From NCBI GenBank assembly GCA_963669155.1, contig OZ022584.1:11640572-11704571 (forward strand): DNA of 64,000 nucleotides. The letters run 5' to 3'. The notes under the pieces were generated by a model that did not search any database, was not told the origin of the DNA, and worked only from the letters and a program-made list of their open reading frames with translations. Position 1 is the first letter of the stretch. Each line of letters begins with the position of its first letter. This document shows, piece by piece, positions 38,581 through 52,424 of this stretch. A program made the position numbers and the translations under genes. The stretch comes from Arbacia lixula (taxonomy: Eukaryota; Echinodermata; Echinoidea; Arbacioida; Arbaciidae).

Positions 38581-39167
38581 TTAAAGGAATTTCGACCCGG
38601 AGCTCAAGAGGGCGCTGTTGGATGACGTCACAATCATCGCCATCTTAGTTCCGAAGTTTGACGAGTAACGCTGTCAATCAAACTGGTAGATTGCGGATAT
38701 GCGTTGCTTGCCCTTTCACGTACGTTGTGAGCGCTAGCCGAGCGAGCTATGCCAGTACACGTTTGTGCATACCGTAAACGATGATCACACTTTCGCAGGA
38801 AAAATAGATCGCCGCATGCACGCAGATTGCATTATCGTGCATGCACAATGCACAGCCAGCTAGCTACATACGCATGCAAGCACATACGAGTACTACTACT
38901 AGTACTAGTCTACGTACGTGAGTGCTAGCTGGAAGTACCGTATGCAAGTGGGCGGAGCCAGCAGGGAACAGCCGCCGAATCATGAGCCGAACTGTATTTC
39001 GGCATACCTAGATTGAGAATCGACATTCTTCGGGCATTCGGAACATGGCATTTGCGTAACCGGTGAAATTATCGAATAACATTGCCGTCATTGGACAACA
39101 CGTACTGTCCGCTCATGCGCTTACATGGAATAACGCCCTCTTGAGCGCCGGGTCTGATTCCCTTTAA
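38581..39167. mobile_element. MITE with TTAA flanks and about 36-bp terminal inverted repeats
   Basis: The left end reads TTAAAGGAATTTCGACCC then GGAGCTCAAGAGGGCG; the reverse complement of the right end reads TTAAAGGGAATCAGACCC then GGCGCTCAAGAGGGCG. TTAA at 38581-38584 and 39164-39167 are the likely target duplications. The 587-bp element has no transposase. The interior is rich in short palindromes (TAGTACTAGT, CTACGTACGT, GCTAGC) and has a TGACGTCA at 38623. TTAA targets point to the piggyBac superfamily or another TTAA-targeting group; the exact family is not proven. Confidence 0.7.
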
Positions 39168-39277
39168 AGAGGAAATCTGGGAGAATAGATGCGTGTTGCT
39201 TGCGGATATACCAGAATCGAATCAAAGAGAGTCACGGAAAGAAATGTTGATACTGTCAAACCTGCGGTAACCTCTCA

Positions 39278-39292
39278 CCCCCCCCCCCCCCC
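39278..39292. repeat. Poly-C tract
   Basis: A C run of about 14. Confidence 0.9.
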
Positions 39293-41045
39293 AGTAAATT
39301 TGCGTGTTAAACCTACCGTATATAAAGACCAACTGCACAACCTGACTAACAAACACTTTCCTTGCCTACGCACAGACAAAAAAAGGGCCATGTATGTTAA
39401 AATTTGTTTCAAATCGCCCCCCCCCCCAAAAAAAAAAAATGAACAAATCAAAGCACATTAATGTACTTACGTACACTACTGAATGGGTTATTTGTGTTTT
39501 CTGGCTCAAACTTCGCTTAACTCAAAAGTTTGAGAGCGAACAGTATTTCGAAAGCTAAACAAAATGTATCAATATAATACACTTATTTGATAAAGCGCGA
39601 AGTGAACGGGACAAATATAAATACTCGTAGACACACACACAAGCCCTTCGTAGACAGATTTATAGCTATAAACACGCACACAATCAAAAGTTGCACAAGC
39701 ATTCATGAAAAGTCAATAACTCGATCTTCGGCTAACATAGATGAGAAAGCCAGTGAATCCAATCAGTATATTTAGGGCATCTCCATCTCTACAACTGTAT
39801 ATGGACGCGAATTTCTCCTTGTTATTTTGATTGCTGGAAAATGACGTATACGAGAGAGCACATAAATCAAAAAGAAGATATTGTAGAATGCACACATGCC
39901 TCCGTGTCCATATCTAATATAGATGCAGTCTATCGGAACGATAAAATGGTCTAGAGAGCATCTACATAATCTTCGAGCAGGAAAATGCGTTCCCCCTTTT
40001 TGAGAATGATTTGCCTGAATGTAAAATTGAATTTCTTAGCGATTGCCGTCTGCAAGAAAGGCAAGAACGGGTAGTCGCGCATGGACAGTTAGAGAACCAA
40101 TTTGTAAGGAGAGAGGGTACTAGAACGGCAGATAGAAATGTCAAACGCAAATGAAAGGTATCGATGTTAAAGGAGTAGGTACACGTAGATCGTCATAGTG
40201 TTCTGTTTATACAAGTTATGCCAGTCTGTTGTTTCGATTATGCACTTAGGTAAAGTATAAATTTCTTTAGAATAAAAACGAACCCAAAGAATACGAATAT
40301 CGTCCACAAACTGATGATTGTTTTATTATAATAATACGAAGAAGACAAAGGCAGTCGGGATGCATTTCTAAGCATTGAGGAAGAAGTTGGAAGAGTTTAT
40401 GTTGAAATCACCACGAACGTATTGTAGTAACAGAATAGAACCCGTTTTCGCAGAATATTCAATATCTATTCAAAACAATTACAAGGAAGTATGTATCGCT
40501 TTGCTGCTCAAAAGGAACATTTTATTCAATGTATTAGTATTATTTACCCATGGTGACTCAGCCAGTACTTTAACACTGTTCTTCCAGGAGACTCTGCTTT
40601 GGCATTTAACACAAACACAAACAAATAAATACAAACAAATGACGTGTATAGTTCAGTGACAAATAAACATCATTGTGGAAAAAACACACAACCACACAAG
40701 AGCACAGTAGATCACGTAATCTAAATTACACTTTAATCACTTAACAGTTTGATACTTACATGTTCCCGTCATGCACTGCGAATTAAACCCAGGTGGGGGA
40801 GATGGATTTCATGAATACAGCTCACTGCACATGCGGCATTGACAGATGGGAAGTCACGTGATGTCTTAGCCACTTGGTGTTTTGGCGCCAACCTGCCTAT
40901 CGTCTGCTGTGGCAAAATAATTATTCACTCTAAAACATGACTTTGTACAATGTTATTTTGATTGAGTTGTTTTTTCTTTTAAGACGTATCTGCTGCCGGG
41001 GCAATGAGCGTGATATTGACTATTAGTCATGTTTTGCTCATGATT
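39293..41045. other. Gene-free stretch
   Basis: No supported gene. AT-rich with many short open frames. Confidence 0.4.
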
Positions 41046-41046
41046 T

Positions 41047-41086
41047 GAGAGAGAGAAAGAGAGAGAGAGAGAGAGGAAGAGAGAGA

Positions 41087-41143
<57 letters not shown>

Positions 41144-41183
41144 AGAGGGAGAGATGAGGGAGAGAGAGAGAGGGGGGGGGGGA
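41047..41183. repeat. (GA)n block
   Basis: GA repeat with two GATGAGGGAGAG-type interruptions, ending in a G run. Confidence 0.95.
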
Positions 41184-42215
41184 GTCTAGAAAGAGAGGGT
41201 GTAGATGGGAGAATGTGTGTTGTAGGGAGGGGTACAAAAAACACGTTAAGCAGTATCTTAGTAACAAAGGCCTGTATGGAATCAGTTATAGGCTAAATGA
41301 TAACAATGACGTAATGACAGTGGTAATTCAAGTCAGACTCTACTGTTATATAATCAAGCTGATAGAAATCGGCAGTTATCTTAACAATATCTTCCTTCAA
41401 TTGTAACATCTCGATATCAGGTCCTTTAAATGAATCCAACGTGGGAAGTTAGACATAAACAAGGTTCAATTTACACTTGAAATCCTAAAGATTTTAAAAT
41501 TCATTAGGCGTGACGTAATTTGAATGTGCATTCCAACAGACAACATGACGTCACTGACTGTGCGTGTATTTCCAATTCGACGTATAATCAATTGCCCAGA
41601 AAGATGTTTTGACTGAAAAGATGTATCGATGTCGATATATCTATATGCGTAACACGTACGTTCTACTGGAATTGTTATTGACCGGAGCCATTTGAATGGT
41701 TAAGTGTCATCACGGGCATGGATCTTAGCTTCTAGAATTCTTCGGGGGGTAGAGAGATAGAGATAGCTCCGTAGATGTTATACTGTGCCTATCAATGGGT
41801 GTGACTTTGGCTACAGTGGATTTTGATGGATGACGTTATCGTGTGGGCGAGGAATGAAAACAATCAGGATGCAATATCGAGTAGGAGAGTGCACAGGACA
41901 ACACGTAGCGTGATTAACCCCTCTACGCCATCTGGACAATTCTATAATTGATAAGAAGAACATCAGACAGTGCAAATGGTTAGAGCAGATAAGTGAAGAA
42001 GTAGGAGAATCGACGGGAGGCGCGTGTTTTGAACAAGCGTGTCTGAAAGGGCGGTATTGATGTACAAAGAGATAGGCAGACAGCGAAAGTGGGTGTGTCG
42101 GGCATAGGATGGGTGTAAAAACGCATAGCAAATGGGAGAGAAGGGAATGGGATTTAACAAAGAGACAAAGGAAAGAGGTATTGCATAAGATGGGTAGAGA
42201 TTGCCTAAAGAAATC

Positions 42216-42217
<2 letters not shown>

Positions 42218-42266
<49 letters not shown>

Positions 42267-42268
42267 GG
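42218..42268. repeat. (GA)n microsatellite
   Basis: About 20 GA units, one GC interruption. Confidence 0.95.
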
Positions 42269-43039
42269 GCGGGAAGGGGTTAAAGAGGGGAGAGGAGGGG
42301 TGTGATGGTATGGGTGATTTGAGACATACGGCCACACATATTGAGATATGCTTTTCTATCTCATACGTTTTGACCATGCCGACTGTGATTATCTTTAAGT
42401 GTTTATGATCGTGATGCAAAGTACATACATACTTGATTAATAACATGTTTCATAAACATCACAGAGATTATAGATTATTAAGAGACCTACAATACTGCAA
42501 ATAAAGGTGAACATCAGTTCATCTAATGGAAAAAAACTAGATAAGGATAATCGTCCTGATACCATTGGAGTTCTGTGTAAGTAAACCATTCGAGTTCACG
42601 CAATGGTCATGATAATACCGTGAAAGATATCGCGCTTCGGATGAGTGAAGCAAAAAATGATGATTAAGGAGAAGAAGCTCGGATAAGACATTGAAGACGA
42701 GGAGAAGAAAAACATAACATAGAGAAAAGAAAAGAAAAGAAGAACAAAGCAATGGAGAATAGGAGAAGATGGGGGAAGCGACCTAGATAATCAAATGCAG
42801 CCAGAAGAAATAAGATAGACAGAAAAAAACTAGGACATGGAGATAAAATGACAGAACCTCTCTTTGAACTATAAACCAATTCCTCCGGGAGGTAATGTTA
42901 CCACGCTGATTGTGATTATCATGTTATTGCTAAAAACGAGCGAGAACATAATGAAATGACAAAAAATATTTGTTGACAATATGCGGATCGTATTTCAAAC
43001 CGTCTCCTTCAAAACGAAGTATGCTAACAAAAATTGGAT
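42269..43039. other. Gene-free stretch, partly purine-rich
   Basis: Purine-rich + strand at about 42650-42790 (GAAGAAGAA, GGAGAA). No gene supported. Confidence 0.4.
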
Positions 43040-43477
43040 TGACCGACATCTCTACAATGTCTATTATTCTAAACATGCGTGCTTGTTTCTGAAACTTAAT
43101 TCACTTTACATGCAACCTTAATTTTGTATCATCTTTAGCAATATAATTAGTGCGGAAATATTGTCCACGCTTTAAAGCAGTGAATATGTTCGTCACATTC
43201 TTGTCAGTGGTGTCTCAGCCTGCACCAACGCGTTCACGTGCATTCAGATAGACCACGTGACCATGTCTACCATGTCTACTATACTAAAAATGCATGCTTG
43301 TTACTAATAAAATTTTATATCATGCAACCTTACTTTTGTATCATCGTTAGCAACACTTTTATTACGGAAACAGAGTCCACGCTTTCAAGCAGTGTGCCTG
43401 CTCGTAACATTCTTGTCAGAAGTGTAGAAGGTGCACCAACGTGGTCATGTGCATTCAGGTAGACCACGTGACCCACG
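43040..43477. repeat. Two-copy tandem duplication, 215-bp unit
   Basis: Copies at about 43040-43262 and 43255-43477 share, in order, CTACAATGTCTATTAT-type, ATGCAACCTTA-TTTTGTAT, GTCCACGCTTT-AAGCAGTG, ACATTCTTGTCAG and TGCATTCAG-TAGACCACGTG. Each ends with a CACGTG palindrome. Divergence is moderate, with small indels. Confidence 0.8.
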
Positions 43478-43731
43478 ATGTAGCCATCATGCCCCTGGAG
43501 GTAGGTGGCGGACATCAGAGGCACGTAATTCAATTACTCGTCGTCATATTGGAAGAGCGTTGACCTCGCTCCTTCACCGACCCCACGACGTTTCACAATA
43601 GTCATTTCTCTTTCGCATACATATCAGATTTGTAATATCGAAAGTACAATAATTGCAGATCGGTTACGATGTAGCGGTGGCCAACACATTTCTTAATAGA
43701 GATGTGATATTATTCGGAGAGCATACGAACA

Positions 43732-43760
43732 CGTCTTCTTCTTCTTCTTCTTTTTCTTCT

Positions 43761-43792
<32 letters not shown>

Positions 43793-43876
43793 TTCTTCTT
43801 CTTCTTCTTCTTCTTCTTCTTCTTCTTCTTCTTCTTCTTCTTCTTCTTCTTCTTCTTCTTCTTCTTCTTCTTCTTC
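43732..43876. repeat. (CTT)n microsatellite
   Basis: About 48 TTC units with two interruptions near the left end. Same motif and strand as the intronic tract at 2600. Confidence 0.95.
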
Positions 43877-45550
43877 CAATGAGTACCAATGTACATAGAA
43901 TACTATACTACACTACACATAACTCATGCAGACCTTGCCCAGTCGTCGATTCTTATGAAGTGCATGATTGACGACGTAGTGCTCAATTACTTAGAGGAAT
44001 TTTATCTCGGGGCAGTATAGTCCTATTAAAAACAATTTGTATCAAGTATAATGTCACAATACTTCGCTGCAGCATTTTTTGTTTTTGGTATAATTTTACC
44101 CAGTGTTCAATGACGTTTATGAACGACAAAGAAAGCAAACCCTTCCTCAAGTCGTAAAACCTGAGCACCGCGTGATAAATTATTTTTGAAGTGAGTGGGG
44201 ACAAATTGATTATTATGATTGTCATAACCTTAAATTCCTGTCCATGCTCCGATGTAACCCGTTTCCATCATCTCCCAGCGTGGACGCCACTGTGCGCCGA
44301 CACCACGCTGCAAACAGATTAACGGTGGCGGAAGGGGGGAGAGATGACGTCACAACAAGAGCGAGAGGGAAACCGGCTGTCGGTGCAGTTTCTTATCCGG
44401 TGCGCGTGTTTTTTCTTTCCTTGTGTGGGACTACTCAGTTCTCACCACGTTGTTATGGACGGATGCTTCGCATGCCACCACATACGCATTGCATTCATAA
44501 TTGTTCTACATGACTTCGTAGTAAAATATTGATAACAATAATCATATTTATGAGGCGTTTTACATGGCCGTTTCTTAGCGCGCTCACTGTTTTTATTTTG
44601 TTTAAACAAAAACACTGTACTATATGGTGTGATTATGTATATACACTACACTATACACTACACTATGTATTGAAATACACAGGTGATACAATTCCTAGTA
44701 GCTGTACTCGCGTCCAGAAAATTCTAGCTGCTTAAAAGGTGGAGCGTAAGGAGGTTTTAATACGGTAAACATCTCAGGTGATTACCTAAATCGATAATAT
44801 CAAAAGTCCTTAACAAAGGCAGTACTTTTTTTAGACTTGAGGTATTCAATGAGATTTTCACCATTGATGCAATTTTGTTTGAAAAATATTTCAAGCATTG
44901 TTATTGTGTAACATCAATTAAATTGCAACGAGTCAAAATTATTAAATATTCAATTCAACTTATTTTTTAATGTATTGAGGTAAGAATTATCATACATTTA
45001 TTTTGTAGTTTAGCGCGTATTCCATGACGAAAATGTATTTGATTATTTTCGGCAAAGAATACGTATGTCGACAAGAGAGACTCACGATATAGTGTGTGTA
45101 ATTACGTTTAAACCTAAGCTAAATGTCAACCATTAATGATTTATTCTTCTTATTTCCTTATTGCAAAAAATGAATTAACTCTAATCTAAAAATGAAATGT
45201 ATTCAACCGAGAGATAGGCATTCAGCCTAGATCAGCGGTTTCCTCGCACTTAACGCAACCATCCAAAGTGCTTCCCACGAGAACACACATCACTTTCGAA
45301 TCTTGGATGCCTGCCTGGGCCATAACCATATCGTGTTGGCTCACACCCCACTGCCCAATCTGGGTTAATATAAATGTGAAGGTATGTTAATAATGTCTCT
45401 TTGGGCCTGGTAACTAGTTCATTCATTGATGAGTTGCAGCCACTGATTCCAGCCCGCAGGCGCGCCGTTGTGTGGCTCCACAGTGTGATTGCCTGTATCG
45501 GTCAGTGCAAGTTGAGAGACAGAAACAAAGCAGGAAATGTGTATGTGCAA
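43877..45550. other. Gene-free stretch
   Basis: Contains a TGACGTCA at 44345-44352 and an ACTACACTAT-type short tandem at about 44640-44665. No exon supported. Confidence 0.4.
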
Positions 45551-45557
45551 ACACGCA

Positions 45558-45740
45558 CAAATATATTCACACACACACACACACACTCACACACACACAC
45601 ACACACGTACACACGCACACGCACACAAAACACATACACACGCACACGCACCCACACACACACACAAACACAAACAAACGCACACACATATACATTACAC
45701 TCACACAGTTAACATACGCGCGCACATGCATTCACACACA
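45558..45740. repeat. (CA)n block, imperfect
   Basis: CA repeat with GC, TA and AA interruptions (ACACGCACACGC). Confidence 0.95.
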
Positions 45741-47602
45741 TTGAGGGGAAACGTGGGGCGGGGGATAAATACGTACACTAATACATCAATTTTCAAACAT
45801 AAATTATCAATGCCTCGTCAAAGACCTATTTAACGTTTAACACACTGCCATAAATAAATAAACAAATTGACAGTGCTAATGATTCTCCCGAAGATGTGTA
45901 TCAACACTAACCACCCGATGAGGTATAAGTTAGTGAACTTGAGCCCGTTAGCTATTATACTACAGTGCTTTACGAAAGACAATTTGAGCGGACCTCAGAA
46001 TAACATTACCGAATTCGATCTTTCCGTGAAGACGGTCGAAGTAAATGATTCGGTTGATCTTTACAACATGTCGGACAAACATACATACCTTCATTTATAT
46101 TAAGGGGCTTTGAATAAACTGCATACGGGTAAACCAATAATGACTTCAAGGATTCGTGCAGTACTGCAAGCCACTTGTTAGCACTAGGGGTATAACAAGT
46201 GAAAGTGTTTCGTGTGATAAACCTCTGCCTTCATTGCGCATGTCCCAAAACTGTACCTCTCTTCCGGGGCGCCAGCATTAGGCCCCATTTTCGAGTCATT
46301 GCATCCTTCCGTACCAGGCGAACCCTAAAGGTGTTAAGTCGTTTCATATTGAGCACTCGAATGTATATAACAAATGGCTGTGTGCATTGTGGCCCTGAGA
46401 CTAATGCACTTTACTTCTTTCACTGGTGTCGAGTTCCAGAAACCCGCCACCCAACTCATCAAAATCACAAGCCCGGCGCCCCGTTTTTCACCATGGACGG
46501 ACGCATTGGGGGCAAGGTTAGTAACTCAAGCGATGCTAAAGGAAGTATTGAAACATGCATCCCTTGATATAACACATTCTCGTAAATCGTGGCCTGAAAA
46601 GTAAAGAAATCGTTTAAGAAAAAACGTGTAGTAGGTACGATCTATGAATGATGAAACCCTGAGCGTTATGTTGGGTCAAGACGCCCTAAAATAGGGAAAT
46701 CCATTAAATGCAACGCGACCCGCTAATCACCTATATCCGTTCGCCACATATCTATAAAGACGATTTATTTTCCTCTCATTCTAGACAACTAAATACATTA
46801 CTTGCTTCATGTATGGATGTTACTGGAGGGTTTTAGAAAAATGGAAAGATTTGTGTTCCAGCTACTTGATGTCGCTATACTTGTATCATGATCATGATGT
46901 AAAGTCAACGTCGTATGTCGATATAAATAAATAAGGGTAAGATCTCGAAAAGATACTGTCCATCAACAACGTCTTGAACCCAGGCCTCTCATACTCCTGG
47001 GCCGAAAAAGTAGGCCAACATGAAGCCTCTGCAAAGGTTGTGCATACTTTTTTGAGGGAAAGTGTATATTGATGTGAGCGAAGGGGCGTACATTGAGGCT
47101 CAATCTAGGTTCGGGTATTTTAAATCTTAGGGTATGAATTTGTATTTGACTCGCAGTTAAATATAACATTTGCCTTCATGTATTACATTGTAATCCAGCC
47201 TTTTAGTGGAAATTGTAGGGTTAAAAAGATTGTGATGTAGACCCCCACCCCACCCCCTGCAAAAACACCATGTTATTACTATGTTATAATACAAAACGGC
47301 TTTCAGATCTTGTGTGATCATTAGTTCAGATAGTCTCTTTCTAGGAGACTTCTACAGTTCTACAAACCGATGTGGCTGTCACATGTTGCAGTACATATTG
47401 GCTACTTTATTTCACAGACATATCTTACAAGCAGAGGTGAAACATGACATCCCGGCATCTCAGCAACCCAAAATCCAGAGGGGAAATTTTGTCCTTTAAG
47501 AATACTGCAGACAAGCTACGTTTAAGAATAGTAATTTGATTGTGATCGCAGACACAAAAACAAATTATGTTACACGTGCTCAGTTGGAGGTAGATTACCC
47601 AT
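45741..47602. other. Gene-free stretch
   Basis: No supported gene. A 122-residue open frame at 46199 has no domain or splice support. Confidence 0.4.
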
Positions 47603-48304
47603 CTCAGACAGGGAGCATCCATATTTATACCAGACGAGGTTATGAAACCCTGTCGAGTGTACCCATATATCTCCTTTGAACGACCTCTCCTAGGACCGTC
47701 CACACGGAAGTTACCGCTTAACTTGGTAAACATCTTGGTTCGTTCACACTGTTTGTCCGCTTGGACGTAACGGTGACCCGTCGTAGATCCGTGGAATACA
47801 CTACTTGCAACCCACAGGTGGCGAAAAGGCGTTAATATGCAAACCTCTTTCCGTGTGACCGTTACCGTGTTTCCTTCTAAACGAGACATTGCTGTCTTAA
47901 ATTTGGTTTAATACAATATTATTGATTTTGTAGGTATAGTGCTCTCCTCAGACAGGGAGCATCCATATTTACACCAGATGAGGTTTTGAGACCCCGTCGA
48001 ATATATCCACATATCTCCTTCTAACGACCTCTCATAGGAATGTCCACACGGAAGCTACCGCTCAACTTGGGAAACATCGTTCACACCAGGGTCCATGTTC
48101 ACACTGTTTGTCTGCATGGACTCTCAGGAATTCACTTCCGTGAAATACAGTAGTTGCAACCCACAGGTGGCAAACGACATGGACGTGCAAACTGCTTTAA
48201 ATGTGAACGCAGCTTGATCATGTTGATACCAGAAAGATAACCTCTTTTCCTTTTAAACATGACACGGATGTCTTGTTTTACAATATTAGCGACTTTGTAG
48301 GTCA
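47603..48304. repeat. Two-copy tandem duplication, about 345-bp unit
   Basis: Copy 1 (47603-47946) and copy 2 (47947-about 48304) both begin CTCAGACAGGGAGCATCCAT. They share GTCCACACGGAAG, GTTCACACTGTTTGTC, TTGCAACCCACAGGTGGC and TACAATATTA-(T/C)GA-TTTGTAGGT in the same order. The offset drifts from 344 to 349 bp through indels. Confidence 0.85.
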
Positions 48305-51300
48305 AATATTGTGACACACGTAAGCATTTTTGTGAGAAAGGGTTTGGTTTCAGCAATAAGGCTATTGCGAGGGGGATTTGACACTGTAAGATGAGGCTTG
48401 CCATGTAGTATGATGCTCCAAGAAACACTATCTAACCTGTAAAAGTAAAGTAATTAGAGAAGAGACTTTTCTGGAACTCTTAGATTCGAAACTTGATATT
48501 GGTAGGTGGATATGGAAAAAAGGTTTAAACGAAAGAAGAGAGAATTGTATCAGGTTTTGGATATTTTTAGATACCACTCCACTCGTGTGAAGATGTTTCT
48601 GAATTGAACATTAAGTCCAAATATTTGAACTCGTTAAAAAGAAAATATGATTCTTCTGACGTGCAACAACAAAAGGGGGAAAACAAAGATTGGATCAAAA
48701 TATTTGAAATACGCCTTTAACGTGCATTGAACTATTTTCAAACTATGCTTCATAGTTACATTTCTCGCGTAACTCTTGATTTGTACCGTTGGTGATAATT
48801 AGGTTAACCATGCAGTCAACGACAAGTTCATTAAAAAGGGAAGGGAATCATGTACGTAGGAACAGTTATAGATGATAGTGTATGATCATATGGCCCTTAT
48901 ACCCTTACCTTTACAGGGTGCATTGGGCAGTTTGTACCGGTTTGGGAAAGTTGCATACTGGTATTGGTTTAAGGTCTGCCCTGTGTAAAGATTTTAGTGC
49001 ACACACCAAATAAAGGATGTTCCATTGTGACTGTTAAAACTTATGACTTTATGCTTGAACCTATGTTTCGAAGCCCAAACACCGAGATCTCTTGTATGGC
49101 GTGAAAGAAAAGCACGTGTAACGATAAATGTGTTGTCCGCCCACAAAGAGTCTTTGTAAGTGCGCCGGAATAAACCTGCAACACGAGGCAATTCATCTCG
49201 TCCTGCCGGCAATATGAGGATGAGCCAGTAGACATCGGGGATATATGAGTCTGAAAATGAAATTACAACGACGACGGACATATAAAGGCATTTGCCTCTG
49301 ACACCCTTCACGACCCCCCCCCCCCCTTCCCCTATCCGTCGATTCTATCTCACCCACCGAACATGCCGAAATCTCTTAGGCTAGAGTTTCTACACCCTTC
49401 CAGCCTGTCAGCATGATAAATTGAAAAGTATTGCAATGACACAATTTGCTGAGAGAGTCAGAGAGCGTCTCCTTATACCAATTTCCTTGTCCTTTTGGCT
49501 TGCCTACTTTAATGGGATTGGTAGGTAGTGGAAATTATTTGTTACGTGCAGTATTCCAACCCGAGATTGACTCCAACAAGACTTCGAGACTGAGACGGAA
49601 TAAGGAAGGAAACAAACAATGTAAGAAGTGATTGCGCCTTTGTTCTTGTCACAATAAGAATATAATATATTTCTTGTCGATGTCTGATTTGTACTCGAAT
49701 TTAGCACGTGGACAAAATGTACTTTTCATGAAAATACAAACAATGCAGACTTTAATATTGCGTCGATTTGAGAGCTGCTGTCAAGATTGCCCAAATGTGC
49801 TGTAAAGTTCAATTCGACCCTAGTGACATATGAAGTATTACACTTTAATGCAGTGTAAAGTTTAAGTCAACTAAAGGGTACATGCGGTAATTCAGTTTCA
49901 AAATGAAGTGAAGTATGCAAAGATAAAATTTTGTGTTGCGTAAAATCATGAAAATAGTTAAACGTCTAGACTGGATGTCATACTACTTCCTAATGATTGT
50001 GAAGATTGGACATGGGGCTCGACAGGTCACTGTGAGAATTTAGAGGTCAAGGGACGAGGGATGGGGGGGGGGGAGCACCCAAGGCCCTCATGTTGTACAA
50101 CAAAGCAAGTACACGCACCCAACATTCACCTCGGTGTCGTATCAATATAACCTAATACTTTTCGATTAGTCGGCGCCGCATTACACGATATGATGCATTG
50201 CCTTGCCTGCTCATACTTGAACATTTTATTGATGGTTCGCGTGGATGGTATTGAAGAAACACGTGGTTTTCCAGAGCTCATGACGATTTTACCAGACTTC
50301 TCTCACTCATGAAGGGGCCTGTGAAATGGATCAGGTCGTGTTTTCGTTATTACCCTATATGCCTTGTTCGTGCGTTCTCATCTTATCGTTCTACAGCGAA
50401 AGGTTCCGAAGAGACTATGATAGAGACAAAGTTTCAAGCAAATTTGCTCTCAATATACAAAGCATTCGACATAGATGAACCCTTCCCAAGGAGATGTGGC
50501 TTCCTTATCTATACGCATGATAAAGACATTCATCACGGTGTCGTAATCAACGCGCTCGTTTTCAAAACAACAACAATATAATAGGACGAACTCAAGGGGA
50601 AATAATTCCATATAGTTGAAGTAATTGGTTGAACGAATGATAAACACGGTCTTATTTTATATGTACTTTTAAGTCAACGACAACTCAGTAGTAGAAAACC
50701 AAATGTTGACTAATTTCAATTTGAGCAGATCAAGGTTTATGCTTGAGGGACAGTAATGTGATTGTCACATGCAGTGAGGAGCTTTAACAACATACTGTCC
50801 GACTAGTGCAAGGGCGTTTCATTGCAATGCTCTTGCTGAGATAATCGTTTTTCATGACATTCACCACTTGAATGATTCATCATTAGCAGTTTAACAGCAT
50901 GTATATGTGGCATGCACCCAGGCTTAATGGCGCCTTAGTAGACTCACGATTGTTGAAAGAACGGGTGCGAGAGTACAAAATGGAGAATTAATATGTTTAC
51001 GGCATAGCTTACATGAAAGAATATTGCCTGAATCCGTAACACACCCACGAATGCCAAGTAACCTCTTAAAAAAAAAAAGGACAGGAAAGAAAATGGGAAT
51101 TATACAATGCTTTCATAGCCGGCCCACGTTTGTTGAGAATTGTGATTCGTCGATTGCTTATCAATATTCATAACCCTAATGGAAAACGATAAGGCGATTG
51201 TTACTGCTTTACAGTGAAATGCTTGTCACTCCTCAAATAGTTTCACACTTCACACTCAGTACACTTAACACTAGGACTACACTTATATCAAGTTTGCATG

Positions 51301-52424
51301 TGTCGTGCAAAGACTGATCTTTAGAAATGCAATACTAAGTCATTAAAGTATTATGCCCCCCAAATGGACGCACATTTCTGTTTATTCATAGTGTAGGATC
51401 ATCCACATGTTGAGGTAGAGAAACTGCGTTACAATGGGACCATTTTCACACCTTGCAGGAATGACACTCTTGTAGATGCTGTGAAAAACTGGACATTAGC
51501 CATGCTAGGGACGAAGCGTGATGATGTGATGACGCCATCCTTCCGCCAACTGCCTTATTTCTCGTGAAGGCGTGGCAAAATGGATAGGGTGGTTGGATGT
51601 GTAAAGGTTGTTGCCACCATTGCAGTGTATTTTGTATAAAATTATATCTCTCCTAGAGGCCGCATGTACCTCACATTTTGTTCTGTCATACAGCTGAGAT
51701 CCATTCCGTTTCTTTATAAGTATTGACAAATCCCGTTAAAGGGCTCATGCATTGTCAAATTGGACGACGCTCATAGTCTTTCAAGGATTTTTCAAGGATT
51801 ATTGCTGTTGTGTAGATGAAATTGCGAGAAGTAAACCGGCATTGACGTCAACATCAACGACAGACATTAAATGTCAACTTTTACCCATTTCCCAATCCAT
51901 ATTGGCATTGTGCTCCTTTTTTTTTTGGTCTCTCTTGGCTTCGTTATACACGGAGTTCCATGTTTAACCTCCACTCCTTCACATGCATGAGGTTTAACCT
52001 GTTTGCTATTCCCTGAGATATGGACGTACATTTCTTGTGGATGCATTCATATATTCACGGCACTCGAAAGCAGGTGTAGCTACAAGTACGTTTTCTTTTC
52101 CATTTTGGCTCGATACAAACTGTACTCGATGACAGGTGTTCAAACCATAGAAGGCGCATCCTAATACACTGAGGCAGGAGTACGCGGTGACCTTAAAGCT
52201 TGTTCTGTCTCTTTGATTTCCAGAAATAGGTACAATGCGCTTTTCCTGTGGAGAACTTTTGCTCGCCGCTTCAGATTCCTGTACGATATAAAACTATGCT
52301 GTGAATCTATCGCAGGAGTCTAGTTGCCTGATAATCACAATAGTGCGGCAAAATATCGGCGACAGTGGCTGCTTCTCTATACAATATTAATGTGCCAACG
52401 TCTTATTGCATACAATTAGCCATA
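48305..52424. other. Long gene-free stretch
   Basis: No supported exon. Short homopolymers: C run at 49315-49326, G run at about 50063-50073. TGACGTCA at 51843-51850. Confidence 0.4.

Noticed and set aside
46199..46604. Two overlapping open frames of 122 and 76 codons
   Set aside because: No domain or splice evidence; mutually exclusive frames of similar quality suggest chance.
46960..47040. Minus-strand GGGTTCAAGACG resembling a tRNA B box
   Set aside because: No A box at the right distance and no foldable cloverleaf.
51735..52000. Possible TTAA element: GTTAAAGGGCTCATGCA against TGCATGAGGTTTAAC
   Set aside because: The match is short and needs a gap; inner arms do not pair.
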